From Pseudoxanthomonas sp. (GTDB lineage Bacteria; Pseudomonadota; Gammaproteobacteria; Xanthomonadales; Xanthomonadaceae): a DNA stretch of 64,000 bases. The stretch spans positions 2,294,001-2,358,000 of the forward strand of contig NZ_CP114978.1 in the NCBI RefSeq assembly GCF_027498035.1. The letters are read 5' to 3'. A model generated the notes under the pieces. It was not told the DNA's origin, did no database searches, and saw only the letters and a list, made by a program, of their open reading frames with translations. Every line of letters begins with the position of its first letter. Within the stretch, counting starts at the first letter, position 1. Positions 27,196 through 35,391 of this stretch are shown piece after piece. The translations under genes were made by a program, and so were the position numbers.

Positions 27196-27798
27196 TCATC
27201 CGTCGAACTTGACCAGGTCCTTGAAGATCAATTGGCCCCAGCTGTTTCCGCGCGCCTGCACAAGCAGTCCGCCTTCCGACAGCCCGCCAAGTTTGATCGG
27301 TGCGAACCCGAGGTTTTCTGCCAGCACGCTGATCTCCACCGCGGCGGCACCGTCGTCGCTCGCCAGGAACACGACTCTCCTGCCGCCCTGTACGGCGGGG
27401 TCCTGGGCAAGGGTGGCAGCAATCAAATGATTGAAGCCCTTGACCAGTCTGCTGCCAGCGAAAGCCTGCGCGACGACCCTGGAAGAAGGTTGCCCACCCA
27501 GTGCTTCAGGCGGTACGCCGTAAGCATTGGTCACATCGATGATGGTCTTGCCCTTCCAGGTCGACAGCGCCTGCGCGACATCCGGGTGTGATTCAAAACG
27601 GACGGCCAGGAAGATGATGTCCGCCTTGACCGCTTCGGCCAGTGTCTTGGGAATGATCGTGGGCCCGATCGCGGTCGCGTCGGCTGCAAAGCTTTCCGGA
27701 TGGCGCGTGGTCGCAACGGAGACTTCGATGCCATTGCGGGCAAACGCCCTGGCCAGGGCCTGGCCGATATTGCCGAAACCGATGATTGCGTAGCGCAT
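27196..27798 (-). CDS. NADPH-dependent F420-reductase-like NAD(P)-binding protein
   Basis: About 200 residues from MRYAIIGFGNIGQALARAFA; an upstream ATG adds eight residues. GFGNIGQA is the dinucleotide-binding glycine motif. IIFLAVRF and TIIDVTNAYG follow the F420-reductase-like pattern (NADP oxidoreductase, coenzyme F420-dependent family). In proteobacteria such proteins act as ordinary NADP oxidoreductases of unknown substrate. It lies 73 bases downstream of the SDR gene on the same strand, probably one operon under the divergent HxlR regulator. Confidence 0.8.
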   Translation of the reverse strand: MRYAIIGFGNIGQALARAFARNGIEVSVATTRHPESFAADATAIGPTIIPKTLAEAVKADIIFLAVRFESHPDVAQALSTWKGKTIIDVTNAYGVPPEALGGQPSSRVVAQAFAGSRLVKGFNHLIAATLAQDPAVQGGRRVVFLASDDGAAAVEISVLAENLGFAPIKLGGLSEGGLLVQARGNSWGQLIFKDLVKFDG

Positions 27799-27871
27799 GG
27801 TTTTTCCCTGCGTTTGGCACATCCCGCGGCGCTTCGAACAACCGAATAAAGCGCCGCGAGGACATCGTGCG

Positions 27872-28579
27872 TCAGAGTTGCGCCAGGCCGCCGTCGACGG
27901 CGACTTCGCTGGCGGTCATGAAGCTGCTGTCCGACGAGGCGAGAAAAGCCGCCACCGCGCCGATCTCCGCAGGGTCGGCCATGCGCTGGAGCGGCGTGAG
28001 CGAGGCGAAGACTTTCTGGCCCTCCTCGCCCAGTGCTTCCTTTGCCAGTTCGGTCGCCGTCGCCCCGGGCGACAACACGTTGACCCGGATGCCGGTGCCC
28101 TTCAGGTCCTCCGCCCAGGTCCGTGCGAGGTTGCGTACCGCCGCCTTGCTCGCGCTGTAGGCACTGAATGCAGGAGCGCCGGTGGTGCCGGCGCTCGATC
28201 CGGTCAGGATGATCGAACCACCCGGGCCCAACAGCGGCAGTGCCTTCTGGACCGTAAAAATCGTGCCCTTCACGTTGGTGTCGAAGGTTTCGTCGATGTG
28301 CTCGGCGGTGATCTGGCCGAGCGGAAGCGGGCTTCCCGCACCGGCATTGGCGAAGACGATGTCGAGGGTTCCGCGCTCGGCCTTCACCGCCGCGTAGAGG
28401 CGGTCTAGATCGGCAGGATTGGACACCGAGCCCTTCACCGCGCGGGCACTGGGCCCGAGGTCTGCCACCGCGGCATCGAGCGCTTCCTGCCGGCGGCCGA
28501 AGAGGAACACGACGGCACCCTCCTCGATGAAACGTTTCGCCGCGGCACGTCCGATGCCAGTCGCGCCGCCAGTAATCAC
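27872..28579 (-). CDS. Short-chain dehydrogenase with a 5' frameshift
   Basis: The body is a normal SDR: ITGGATGIG, FANAG, TGSSAG, YSASK, PGATATE and a C-terminal VDGGLAQL. Translation in frame can begin only at the GTG of the first strand or at a CTG just before it. The natural ATG, with the expected MSQT start, lies at 28607 but is out of frame. The junction reads AGACTGAGTGGG where AGACTCTGAGTGGG would restore MSQTLSGKTAVITGG, so two bases of a CTCT run appear lost. It is either a sequencing error or a real inactivating slip. Related SDRs oxidise small alcohols or ketones. Confidence 0.75.
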   Translation of the reverse strand: MITGGATGIGRAAAKRFIEEGAVVFLFGRRQEALDAAVADLGPSARAVKGSVSNPADLDRLYAAVKAERGTLDIVFANAGAGSPLPLGQITAEHIDETFDTNVKGTIFTVQKALPLLGPGGSIILTGSSAGTTGAPAFSAYSASKAAVRNLARTWAEDLKGTGIRVNVLSPGATATELAKEALGEEGQKVFASLTPLQRMADPAEIGAVAAFLASSDSSFMTASEVAVDGGLAQL

Positions 28580-28692
28580 AGCGGTTTTCCCACTCAGTCT
28601 GGCTCATGTCATGGATCCTTGGTTGGCGTTGCGCAAGGATGTGGCGATGATTACCTTTCGACAAGAATGCACTTTTTGGTAAGTACCCAAAG

Positions 28693-29055
28693 ATGAAGAC
28701 GCCTCCTGACATCTGCGATACCGGCTGCGGGCTCAACGCGACGCTCCGCATCATCTCGGGCAAGTGGAAGCCACTGATCCTGTTTTTCCTGCGCGACGGC
28801 CCAAAGCGCTACGGCGAGCTCAAGCGCCTGATCCCGGGCGTCAGCGACAAGGTGCTGATCCAGCAATTGAAGGATCTGGAAGCCGATCGCGTGCTGGCAC
28901 GAACCGACTACCAGGAAGTGCCGCCGCGCGTGGACTACGCACTGACTCCGCTCGGCCGCAGCCTGGCCGAGGCGATCGTTCCGCTGTGCACCTGGGGAAC
29001 AGAAAACGCGGCGGAAATGGCGGGCATCTTCGCCAAGCGCGATGCGTTGCTCTAG
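28693..29055 (+). CDS. HxlR-family transcriptional regulator
   Basis: 120 residues with the HxlR winged helix: CGLNATLRIISGKWKPLILF, GPKRYGELKRLIPGVSDKVL and DYQEVPPRVDYALTPLGRSL. A Cys near residue 11 (CDTGCG gives two) may sense redox or electrophiles, as in relatives. It is divergent from the SDR/NADP-oxidoreductase pair and probably controls it in response to an aldehyde or quinone-like signal. Confidence 0.88.
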   Translation: MKTPPDICDTGCGLNATLRIISGKWKPLILFFLRDGPKRYGELKRLIPGVSDKVLIQQLKDLEADRVLARTDYQEVPPRVDYALTPLGRSLAEAIVPLCTWGTENAAEMAGIFAKRDALL

Positions 29056-29326
29056 CGGGCTGCTGAAGCGTCGCCGCTGAGTCGGCCATCCACGCAACCC
29101 TGCGATAACAAGAGGCCTGGGCATCAGCGCCCTCCAGGCCATGGTCGAAGCCAGGACCCAACACTTCGCCGGCATCAGGCTGGCACATCGACCGCGCAAG
29201 CTGACCATGCCCAGCGAGCAGTGAACCTCACCTCGTGCGTTCCAATGCAGGCGCGCACCTGGAGCCAGGGCTGCGAGCGCACTGGCATCATGCCCCCATC
29301 CCCTTCGCACGCCCGGCCATGTCGCC

Positions 29327-30577
29327 ATGCCCACGCAGCCCGCCATCGCAGCCACCGCCCAGGGTCTTCCGGATACCCGCAAGACCGCCCTGGTAAACCT
29401 GCGCTGTTGCGAAGGGCTGCACCTTCAATGGCATGAGGAACCCAACCTCGATCTGGGCGCTTTGCTGAGCGGCAAAACCGGTGTGGGCGTCCTGCGTTAC
29501 TGGCGCGCATTGGCGCCGCATCTCGACGCGCCCGTGGCGCTCTCACCGGACCAGTGGCGCCTGCTGTCGGCACTGACCGTCGAGGGCATGGCCCTGGAAA
29601 TCCAGGAAGACACCTTGGAACAGGCGCTGCAGGGACTGCTGGCCCATTCCCTGGTCAGGTATGCCGAACCGGACGCCCAGGACCATGGCGATACGCTGGC
29701 CGAGCACTGGTGGTGGCCGCTCGCGGCCGTGATGCACCGCATGGGCCGCTGGCAAGGCGTGGACAGCACCCACGCTGCGGTGCAGGCAGAGGTGCTGGAC
29801 ATGACGGCCATGGTGGCGCGCCACGGGCCGGCCCCTCAGCCGGCGCCGTTCGACAGCACAACCCTGCAGCCGATGCCGGACGTCCCGCCCGACCGCTTCG
29901 ACCAGCTGCTCGCACAGCGCACGACGTGCCGTAATTTCGACACATCCAGGGCGCTTCCCGCGCTGCTGCTCGGGCAGATGCTGCAACGGACCTTCGCGGC
30001 GCATGGCCATGTCCAGGTCGCCAACGGACCGATGCTGCTCAAGCGCAACGTACCCTCCGGCGGCGGGCTGCATCCGATCGACGCGTATCTACTGGTGCGC
30101 CACGTGGACGGCGTCGCACCTGGGCTGTATCGCTACGCGCCGCTGGAACACGCACTCCAGCCACTGCCCGAGCCACCGGCAGGGCTGCAAGCGTTCGCCT
30201 TGCAGGCGCTATCGCAACAGCATTGGTTTGCCGATGCGCATGTGTTGGTCATGCTGGTGGCGAATTTCCCCAGGAGCTTCTGGAAGTACCGCCGTCATGC
30301 CAAGGCGTATCGCGTCGCGATCCTGGACGCAGGGCATCTTTCGCAGCTGCTGTACCTGGCGGCCACCCAGGCAGGCCTGGGCGCGTTCGTGACCGCCGCG
30401 ATCAATGAAATCGACATCGAGCAGGCCCTGGATCTGCATCCGCTTGCGGACAGCCCGCTCGCCGTCTGTGGCTTTGGCTGGCGGTCCGGCCTGATGACCA
30501 CGACCGAGTTCGATCCGGCTGCCGTGCTGTGGCAGGCTTTGTCACCCGGCGAGCAGGGTCAGGATCGAACCGACTGA
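29327..30577 (+). CDS. SagB-related 'putative peptide maturation dehydrogenase'
   Basis: 416 residues. Residues about 1-180 are a family-specific region. The C-terminal half is a nitroreductase-fold, FMN-binding SagB/ThcOx-type domain: TTCRNFDTSRALP, LLKRNVPSGGGLHPIDAYLL, FWKYRRHAKAYRVAILDAGH and QAGLGAFVTAAINE. SagB-type enzymes oxidise azolines to azoles in ribosomal peptides. This subgroup occurs with a nitrile-hydratase-like leader peptide and a cyclase homologue in xanthomonads, and both neighbours are here. I recall the family as TIGR04511; the number should be checked. Product unknown. Confidence 0.85.
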   Translation: MPTQPAIAATAQGLPDTRKTALVNLRCCEGLHLQWHEEPNLDLGALLSGKTGVGVLRYWRALAPHLDAPVALSPDQWRLLSALTVEGMALEIQEDTLEQALQGLLAHSLVRYAEPDAQDHGDTLAEHWWWPLAAVMHRMGRWQGVDSTHAAVQAEVLDMTAMVARHGPAPQPAPFDSTTLQPMPDVPPDRFDQLLAQRTTCRNFDTSRALPALLLGQMLQRTFAAHGHVQVANGPMLLKRNVPSGGGLHPIDAYLLVRHVDGVAPGLYRYAPLEHALQPLPEPPAGLQAFALQALSQQHWFADAHVLVMLVANFPRSFWKYRRHAKAYRVAILDAGHLSQLLYLAATQAGLGAFVTAAINEIDIEQALDLHPLADSPLAVCGFGWRSGLMTTTEFDPAAVLWQALSPGEQGQDRTD

Positions 30578-30637
30578 GACACGCTCCCCGCCTGCATTGA
30601 CCCGAGCCATTCCCACCTCCCATCGAGAAGCACCACC

Positions 30638-30937
30638 ATGAATGCCGATGCACCCAAACTGACACGCGACCAGGCGATCCAACTGCTCGACCTGCTGTGT
30701 GGCGATGACGCTTTCCGCGCGCAGTTCGCCACCGATCCGGCCGCCGCGCTGCATGGCATCGGCATCGACTACGGCCTGGAACCGCCGCCATGCAGCTGCG
30801 TTGACGTGCTTGCATCCAAGGCGGAACTGGCCGAAGCGCGCGAGCAGTTCCTGCGCTATTTTTCCGGGCCGGTCCATATGCAGGGAACGCCGGTCTTCGA
30901 ATCCGGCAAGGTGCAGGCGGCGCTGGCCGCGCACTGA
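30638..30937 (+). CDS. NHLP-related modified-peptide (RiPP) precursor
   Basis: 99 residues. The leader-like part (about 8-50) reads LTRDQAIQLLDLLCGDDAF, then DPAAALHGIGIDYGL, a nitrile-hydratase-alpha / Nif11-like helical leader. A short C-SC motif follows (PPPCSCVDV, Cys 52 and 54; another Cys at 21), then a helix and a C-terminal MQGTPVFESGK tail. It starts 60 bases after the SagB-like gene on the same strand, so the two are co-transcribed. This is the substrate of the cassette (recalled as TIGR04509). There is no Gly-Gly cleavage site, and no dedicated protease or transporter lies beside it. The core boundary is unknown. Confidence 0.8.
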   Translation: MNADAPKLTRDQAIQLLDLLCGDDAFRAQFATDPAAALHGIGIDYGLEPPPCSCVDVLASKAELAEAREQFLRYFSGPVHMQGTPVFESGKVQAALAAH

Positions 30938-30944
30938 TCCCGAC

Positions 30945-33437
30945 TCAGCGCGGGACAGCTTCCCCGCGCATGGCCATGACATCGGCCACGTTGAGGGGCT
31001 GTAGCGCAAAGGACCCGGCAACCTCGCCATAGGCCAATGGCAAGGCCGCGGCAAGCTTGCGTTCCGTCGCCAGGGCATCCTGGGAACGTCCTGTCGCCAG
31101 ATAGGCCGCGTGGCGAACCACGTCGGCCTGCAACAGGTTGGGCTGATCGCCCCAGTGATCCAACAACGCCAGCGCCTGGTCGGGCCGCTGCTCGATCAGC
31201 ATCTGCTGGGCCCTGACCACGTTGACCAGGGCCGCCACCGTCGCGTTTTTCGAGCGCGTGCCCAACGCGACGACCTGGTCCATCAATACCTGGCTGGCCT
31301 GCTGTGGATGCGAGCGCTGCAACAGGTAATAGGCCGCCAGGAGCAGGTACACGTTGTCTTCGCGGTCGCCCGGCAGCCCGTCGGTCACGTCCCGCCGGGC
31401 CTGGGCGATGTAGTGCTGCAGCGCAGCCGCGTCGGACTGATTTCCGACCGACCCACGCACCGAAAGCCGCATGAAGCGGTACAACCGCGGTATGAAGCTG
31501 TCCGGGTCCTGTGCGTAGTCGGCCAGTCGATCCTCGATGATCTTTTCCGCGCACTGCGCGCACTGCCGCTGTACCGCCAGGTTGATCATGGCCACCGCCT
31601 GCGAGCTGGTCACCACCCGCCCGGACGTGGCCTCGCTCAGTTCCCTGAGCGCGCGCTGGTCGTCGCCACTGGCGGCAGCGACCAGGGCGCTCTGACTTCC
31701 CGCGCCACTGCCCCGGATCTGCTCGGACTCCTGGAAGGATTTGAGCGCGGCATCTAGCCTGCCCAGCGCAAGCTGCGCACGACCGAGGTAGGACAGGATG
31801 TCGCCACGCTCGGGGTTGTGCTCATTCAGCGATTGCCGGGCGGACTTCTCCGCTTCCACGTAGTCCGCCTGGGACAGGGTCAGCCAGACGTACTGGCTGA
31901 GCGCTTCGTAATCATCCGGAAAGAGGTGGATCAGCACGCGCAGGCGTTCGGTGGCCGTCTGCGAATCGCCATCGAAGCGGCTCTTCCAGGACTGCACATA
32001 CAGCTGCTCGCGTTTGGGCAGATGCGTCTGCAACCCCATGGCGGCGTCCAGCTCGGACTGGGCATGGGCGGTTTCGACGAAGATCTCGTAGCAGAAGGCC
32101 ATGCCCACATGAGCCAGGGCAAACTTGGGATCAAGTTCGACGGCTTGTTTGTAGTAGGCCAGGGCGGGGCGGCACTGGCGCGTGGCCCGCGCCTTCTGCC
32201 CCAGCGCATACGCTTTGAGCGCCTCCAGGCTGGACGTCGTCACCTGGGGAAGCGGCGTGGAGTCGCGGCGGATCGACTCCAGTGTCTCGCCCAGGCCGTC
32301 ACGCAGGCTGGCGATCGCTGCATCAACCGAGGGCAGCACCGAACCAATACCGACGCCTTCCTTGGAGACCGTCAGCAAGGTCGCGCCGCTGGCCGGATCG
32401 ACAACCTCCACCGCAACCTGCACCCGGTCGCCGATCTCGGACACGACGGGCACCAGGACCACCTGCGCGCCCTGGCGCACTGCGATTTCACCGGCGAGTT
32501 TGCGGTCGACCTGGCGAGCGGGGTCCAGCCGCATCCGCTGAACGATCTCATGGACTTTGAGCGGTGAGACCACGTTGACGTAGCGGGACTGCTGAAGCGC
32601 AACCAGGAACGCCTGCATCAACGAATCATCCAGCAATCCATCGCCGGTCCGGTTCTGCAGGTCCGCCACCACCACCCAGTCACGCTCGGCGAAGGCAAGC
32701 GTCGGCCGCGTCATCAGCCACCCGGTCATGGCGATCAACAGGACCAACGCCCCTTCTGCAACCAGCCAGCCGGACCGGCGCCAGAATGGCAGGACGCGCC
32801 TGGCCTTGGCCGACCCTGGCGGCCTGCGCGACGGCATCAGGCCTGGCTCGCCGACCTCGAACACCTCCTGCGCCTTGGCCACGCCCTTGAAATGCCAGAA
32901 GCCATGGGACTTCCACTGCAACTCCTTGCCATGCGCGCCGGCGCCGCGCCGGGTCAGCGACTCGGCCACCGCCGACAGCAGGATCTGACCAGGGCGCGCC
33001 AACGCCATCAGCCGCGCCGCGATGGGCTTGGCCAAGCCTTCGACCTCCAGTGGCTTGGCACCGACACTGATCGCGTCCTGTTCATTGCGCCAGGTCAGCA
33101 CCTCTCCCACGTGCAGGCCAACGCGAGCCTTCAAATCCAGCTTGAGCGCCGGTGCCAGCTCCTGGAGGCCGCGCGTGAAGTCCAGCGCGAAGCCCAGTCC
33201 ATCGACAGGGCGCTCGAACAGCAGCAGCAAACCATCCGAGCGATCGATCAGCTGCCCGTGCCAGCGCCGCTGCAGGCCAAGCACCAGACGATCGTGCTCA
33301 CGGAGCACGTCTGCAGCGGCCGCGTCACCGAGCTTCTCGACCAGCGCGGTGTAACCGCACAGGTCGGTCATCACCAAGGCCCGCAGTTGCGGAGCATCCA
33401 GTTGCCGCGGGTCTGTGCCACTCATCGCTGAATCCAC
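30945..33437 (-). CDS. 'Putative peptide modification system cyclase' (class III cyclase-TM-TPR)
   Basis: 830 residues. Residues 15-195 form a class III nucleotide-cyclase domain with the two metal Asp residues (about D25 in MTDLCGYT and D68 in RSDGLLLLF). The transition-state Asn is replaced by Pro in AKPIAARL while the Arg remains. A membrane helix (223-243) leads to a FlgO-like domain (VVADLQNRTGDGLLDDS) and a long TPR region (about 400-800). It is the third member of the modified-peptide cassette (recalled as TIGR04510), convergent with the precursor by seven bases. It lies 11 bases after a cNMP-binding GGDEF gene, so a shared operon is likely. Confidence 0.82.
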   Translation of the reverse strand: MDSAMSGTDPRQLDAPQLRALVMTDLCGYTALVEKLGDAAAADVLREHDRLVLGLQRRWHGQLIDRSDGLLLLFERPVDGLGFALDFTRGLQELAPALKLDLKARVGLHVGEVLTWRNEQDAISVGAKPLEVEGLAKPIAARLMALARPGQILLSAVAESLTRRGAGAHGKELQWKSHGFWHFKGVAKAQEVFEVGEPGLMPSRRPPGSAKARRVLPFWRRSGWLVAEGALVLLIAMTGWLMTRPTLAFAERDWVVVADLQNRTGDGLLDDSLMQAFLVALQQSRYVNVVSPLKVHEIVQRMRLDPARQVDRKLAGEIAVRQGAQVVLVPVVSEIGDRVQVAVEVVDPASGATLLTVSKEGVGIGSVLPSVDAAIASLRDGLGETLESIRRDSTPLPQVTTSSLEALKAYALGQKARATRQCRPALAYYKQAVELDPKFALAHVGMAFCYEIFVETAHAQSELDAAMGLQTHLPKREQLYVQSWKSRFDGDSQTATERLRVLIHLFPDDYEALSQYVWLTLSQADYVEAEKSARQSLNEHNPERGDILSYLGRAQLALGRLDAALKSFQESEQIRGSGAGSQSALVAAASGDDQRALRELSEATSGRVVTSSQAVAMINLAVQRQCAQCAEKIIEDRLADYAQDPDSFIPRLYRFMRLSVRGSVGNQSDAAALQHYIAQARRDVTDGLPGDREDNVYLLLAAYYLLQRSHPQQASQVLMDQVVALGTRSKNATVAALVNVVRAQQMLIEQRPDQALALLDHWGDQPNLLQADVVRHAAYLATGRSQDALATERKLAAALPLAYGEVAGSFALQPLNVADVMAMRGEAVPR

Positions 33438-33448
33438 CCGCCAGGCAT

Positions 33449-34486
33449 TCAGGCCGAAGCGGACGGGGAAGGATCTCCGCCATGCAGGCGATTGCCTCCC
33501 TGACGCTTGGCTTCGTAGAGCGCATGGTCGGCGCGCGCGTACCAGTCGCTCCAGCTACCGTCGGCATCGAGCAGGCTCATGCCGATGCTGACCGGGCAGA
33601 TGTGCGGAATGTCGCCGGTCCGGGCCAGCTCGATCCGCACCCGCCCGAGAAGATCCTCGGCGAACCGCCCCAGTTCGGCGGGACCGTCCGCATGGACCAG
33701 CACACAGAACTCGTCGCCGCCCAGCCTGCAGGCGAAGTCCGCCGCACCCATCTGCGCGCGCACGGCCGCGGCGACGTTCTGCAGCACATGATCGCCGGCG
33801 ACATGGCCGTAGCGGTCATTGACCCGCTTGAACTGGTCGCAGTCGATCAACAACAGTCCCAGCCCGGGGCGATCGCCGCTGTGGCGGCACGCCTGCAGGT
33901 ACGAGGCCAGGCCGCGGCGATTGTGGAGCCCGGTCAGTTCGTCGGTCCCTGCCAATACCTCGGACTGGTCAAGCAGGCGCGAGGTCGTGTCCAGGTTCTC
34001 CAGCGCCAGTTCCAGCTCATGGTTGCGACGGCGCAGCTGGTGGATCAGCGATTGCTCGCTGTGGACCACTCGGACGATGGCGCCGCGCAGGAAGTGCGCG
34101 ACCAGCACGGGGTCCTGTTTGACCAGACGCTCGAAATCGTCATGGTCCAGCTCGATCAGGCGGCAGGCATCCACGGCCCGCGCATCGGCACTGCGCGCGT
34201 GGTCGCCGATCAGCAGCCCAAGCTCGCCGAAGAACTCCCCCGGCCCGATCCGCTTGACGATCAGGTCGCGACCGAAATCCAGGTCGACCTCGCCTTCCAG
34301 GCACACGTACATCTGGGTCATGATCTGGCCGCGCCCGAACACCAGCTCGCCTGGCCCGAACACGCGCTCGCGGCCGAAGCTTGAGAACAACGCCAATTCA
34401 TCGGCCGACAGCACCGCATGTTCCAACCTGCGGGCACCAGTGACGGCGACGCCGGCCATTTCCGGCATTGTTAGATCGCAGGCCAT
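33449..34486 (-). CDS. cNMP-binding domain / GGDEF diguanylate cyclase
   Basis: 345 residues. Residues about 25-150 form a CRP-type cyclic-nucleotide-binding domain with GEFFGELGLL and DHARSADARA, the phosphate-binding cassette region. A coiled coil (NHELELALENLDTTSRLL) links to a GGDEF domain with TDELTGLHNRRGLA and LGGDEFCVLV. It should make cyclic di-GMP under control of a cyclic nucleotide. It is directly upstream of the cyclase homologue in the same operon, so its ligand may be what that protein makes. Confidence 0.88.
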   Translation of the reverse strand: MACDLTMPEMAGVAVTGARRLEHAVLSADELALFSSFGRERVFGPGELVFGRGQIMTQMYVCLEGEVDLDFGRDLIVKRIGPGEFFGELGLLIGDHARSADARAVDACRLIELDHDDFERLVKQDPVLVAHFLRGAIVRVVHSEQSLIHQLRRRNHELELALENLDTTSRLLDQSEVLAGTDELTGLHNRRGLASYLQACRHSGDRPGLGLLLIDCDQFKRVNDRYGHVAGDHVLQNVAAAVRAQMGAADFACRLGGDEFCVLVHADGPAELGRFAEDLLGRVRIELARTGDIPHICPVSIGMSLLDADGSWSDWYARADHALYEAKRQGGNRLHGGDPSPSASA

Positions 34487-34556
34487 ACCCCATACCCCAC
34501 GGCTGGCGGACGCCAGTCAGCCTCAAAGCATAGCAACATCCGGGCCAGACCCAAGC

Positions 34557-34582
34557 AAAACCGGGGTCAGAGTGCACTTTCC
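34557..34582 (+). repeat. REP half-site, left flank of RAYT copy 1
   Basis: The sequence starts AAAACCGGGGTCAGAGTGCA and continues CTTTCC, about 85 bases before the RAYT start. It is the left partner of the inverted copy at 35365-35390. Confidence 0.9.
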
Positions 34583-34665
34583 CTACCCTGGCCCGGGCAG
34601 TCGCCCGATCGTGGAAGCGCCCGCGACACGTCACGCTGATGGCACCGCAGAGCGAAGGACCACGC

Positions 34666-35379
34666 ATGCCACGCCAGTCCCGATTGGATCTTCCCGGTAT
34701 CGCCCAGCACATCGTGCAGCGGGGCAATGACCGGCAACCGTGCTTCTTCGCCGACGCTGACCGGATGCGCTACCTGCAGGACCTGCGCGAGCTATCGCTG
34801 AAGCTCGACATTGCCGTGCATGCCTATGTCCTGATGACCAACCACGTACACCTGCTGTTGACCTGCCGGGTCGCCGGCACGGCATCGACACTGATGCAGT
34901 CGCTCGGCCGTCGCTACGTGCGCTACATCAACGACCACTACCGGCGGACCGGCACCCTGTGGGAAGGCCGCTACAAGTCGTGCCTGGTGCAGGATGAAAC
35001 CTACCTGCTGCGCTGCTACCGCTACATCGAACTGAACCCGGTACGCGCCGGCATGGTTGCCGATCCCGCGGACTACCCGTGGTCCAGCCATCCCTGCAAT
35101 GGACTCGGTCGGGCCGATGCGTTGGTCCATCCGCACGCGTGTTACTCGACCATTGCGGTTGCAGACCTCCGCCCGGCGCTGTATCGGCGCTTCGTCCTGG
35201 GCGCCATCGACCCGCAGGAAACCGCCACCATCCGTCTCAACTTGCAGCGCCAACACGCACTGGGCAATGACCGCTTCCGTGCGGCGATCGAACGTCAGCT
35301 AGGCCGTCGCGCCGGGCCCGCCCCCAGGCCCGGCAGGCCGCCGAAGAACAGCCCGCCTCAAGAAGAAAGTGCACTCTGA
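34666..35379 (+). CDS. REP-associated tyrosine transposase (RAYT), copy 1
   Basis: About 237 residues from MPRQSRLDLPGIAQHIVQRG. This is the Y1 transposase (TnpA-REP, IS200/IS605-like) family. The HUH site is MTNHVHLLL (H60, H62). The catalytic-Tyr block is YRYIELNPVRAGMV. The C-terminal tail is basic and Pro-rich. Such proteins nick and mobilise REP palindromes. The stop codon is the TGA of its own right-hand REP (CTC TGA CCCC), so the element encodes its own end. Another copy and a remnant lie near 59.4 and 60.9 kb. Confidence 0.92.
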   Translation: MPRQSRLDLPGIAQHIVQRGNDRQPCFFADADRMRYLQDLRELSLKLDIAVHAYVLMTNHVHLLLTCRVAGTASTLMQSLGRRYVRYINDHYRRTGTLWEGRYKSCLVQDETYLLRCYRYIELNPVRAGMVADPADYPWSSHPCNGLGRADALVHPHACYSTIAVADLRPALYRRFVLGAIDPQETATIRLNLQRQHALGNDRFRAAIERQLGRRAGPAPRPGRPPKNSPPQEESAL

Positions 35380-35390
35380 CCCCGGTTCTG
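35365..35390 (-). repeat. REP half-site, right flank of RAYT copy 1
   Basis: Inverted copy of the left flank (GAAAGTGCACTCTGACCCCG then GTTCTG). It supplies the RAYT stop codon and ends next to the stop of the convergent GGDEF gene. Confidence 0.9.
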
Positions 35391-35391
35391 C

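Noticed and set aside
29056..29326. Short rightward peptide gene between HxlR and the SagB-like gene
   Set aside because: A frame reading GLGISALQAMVEARTQHFAG ends in a stop but has no start or known domain; too weak to call.
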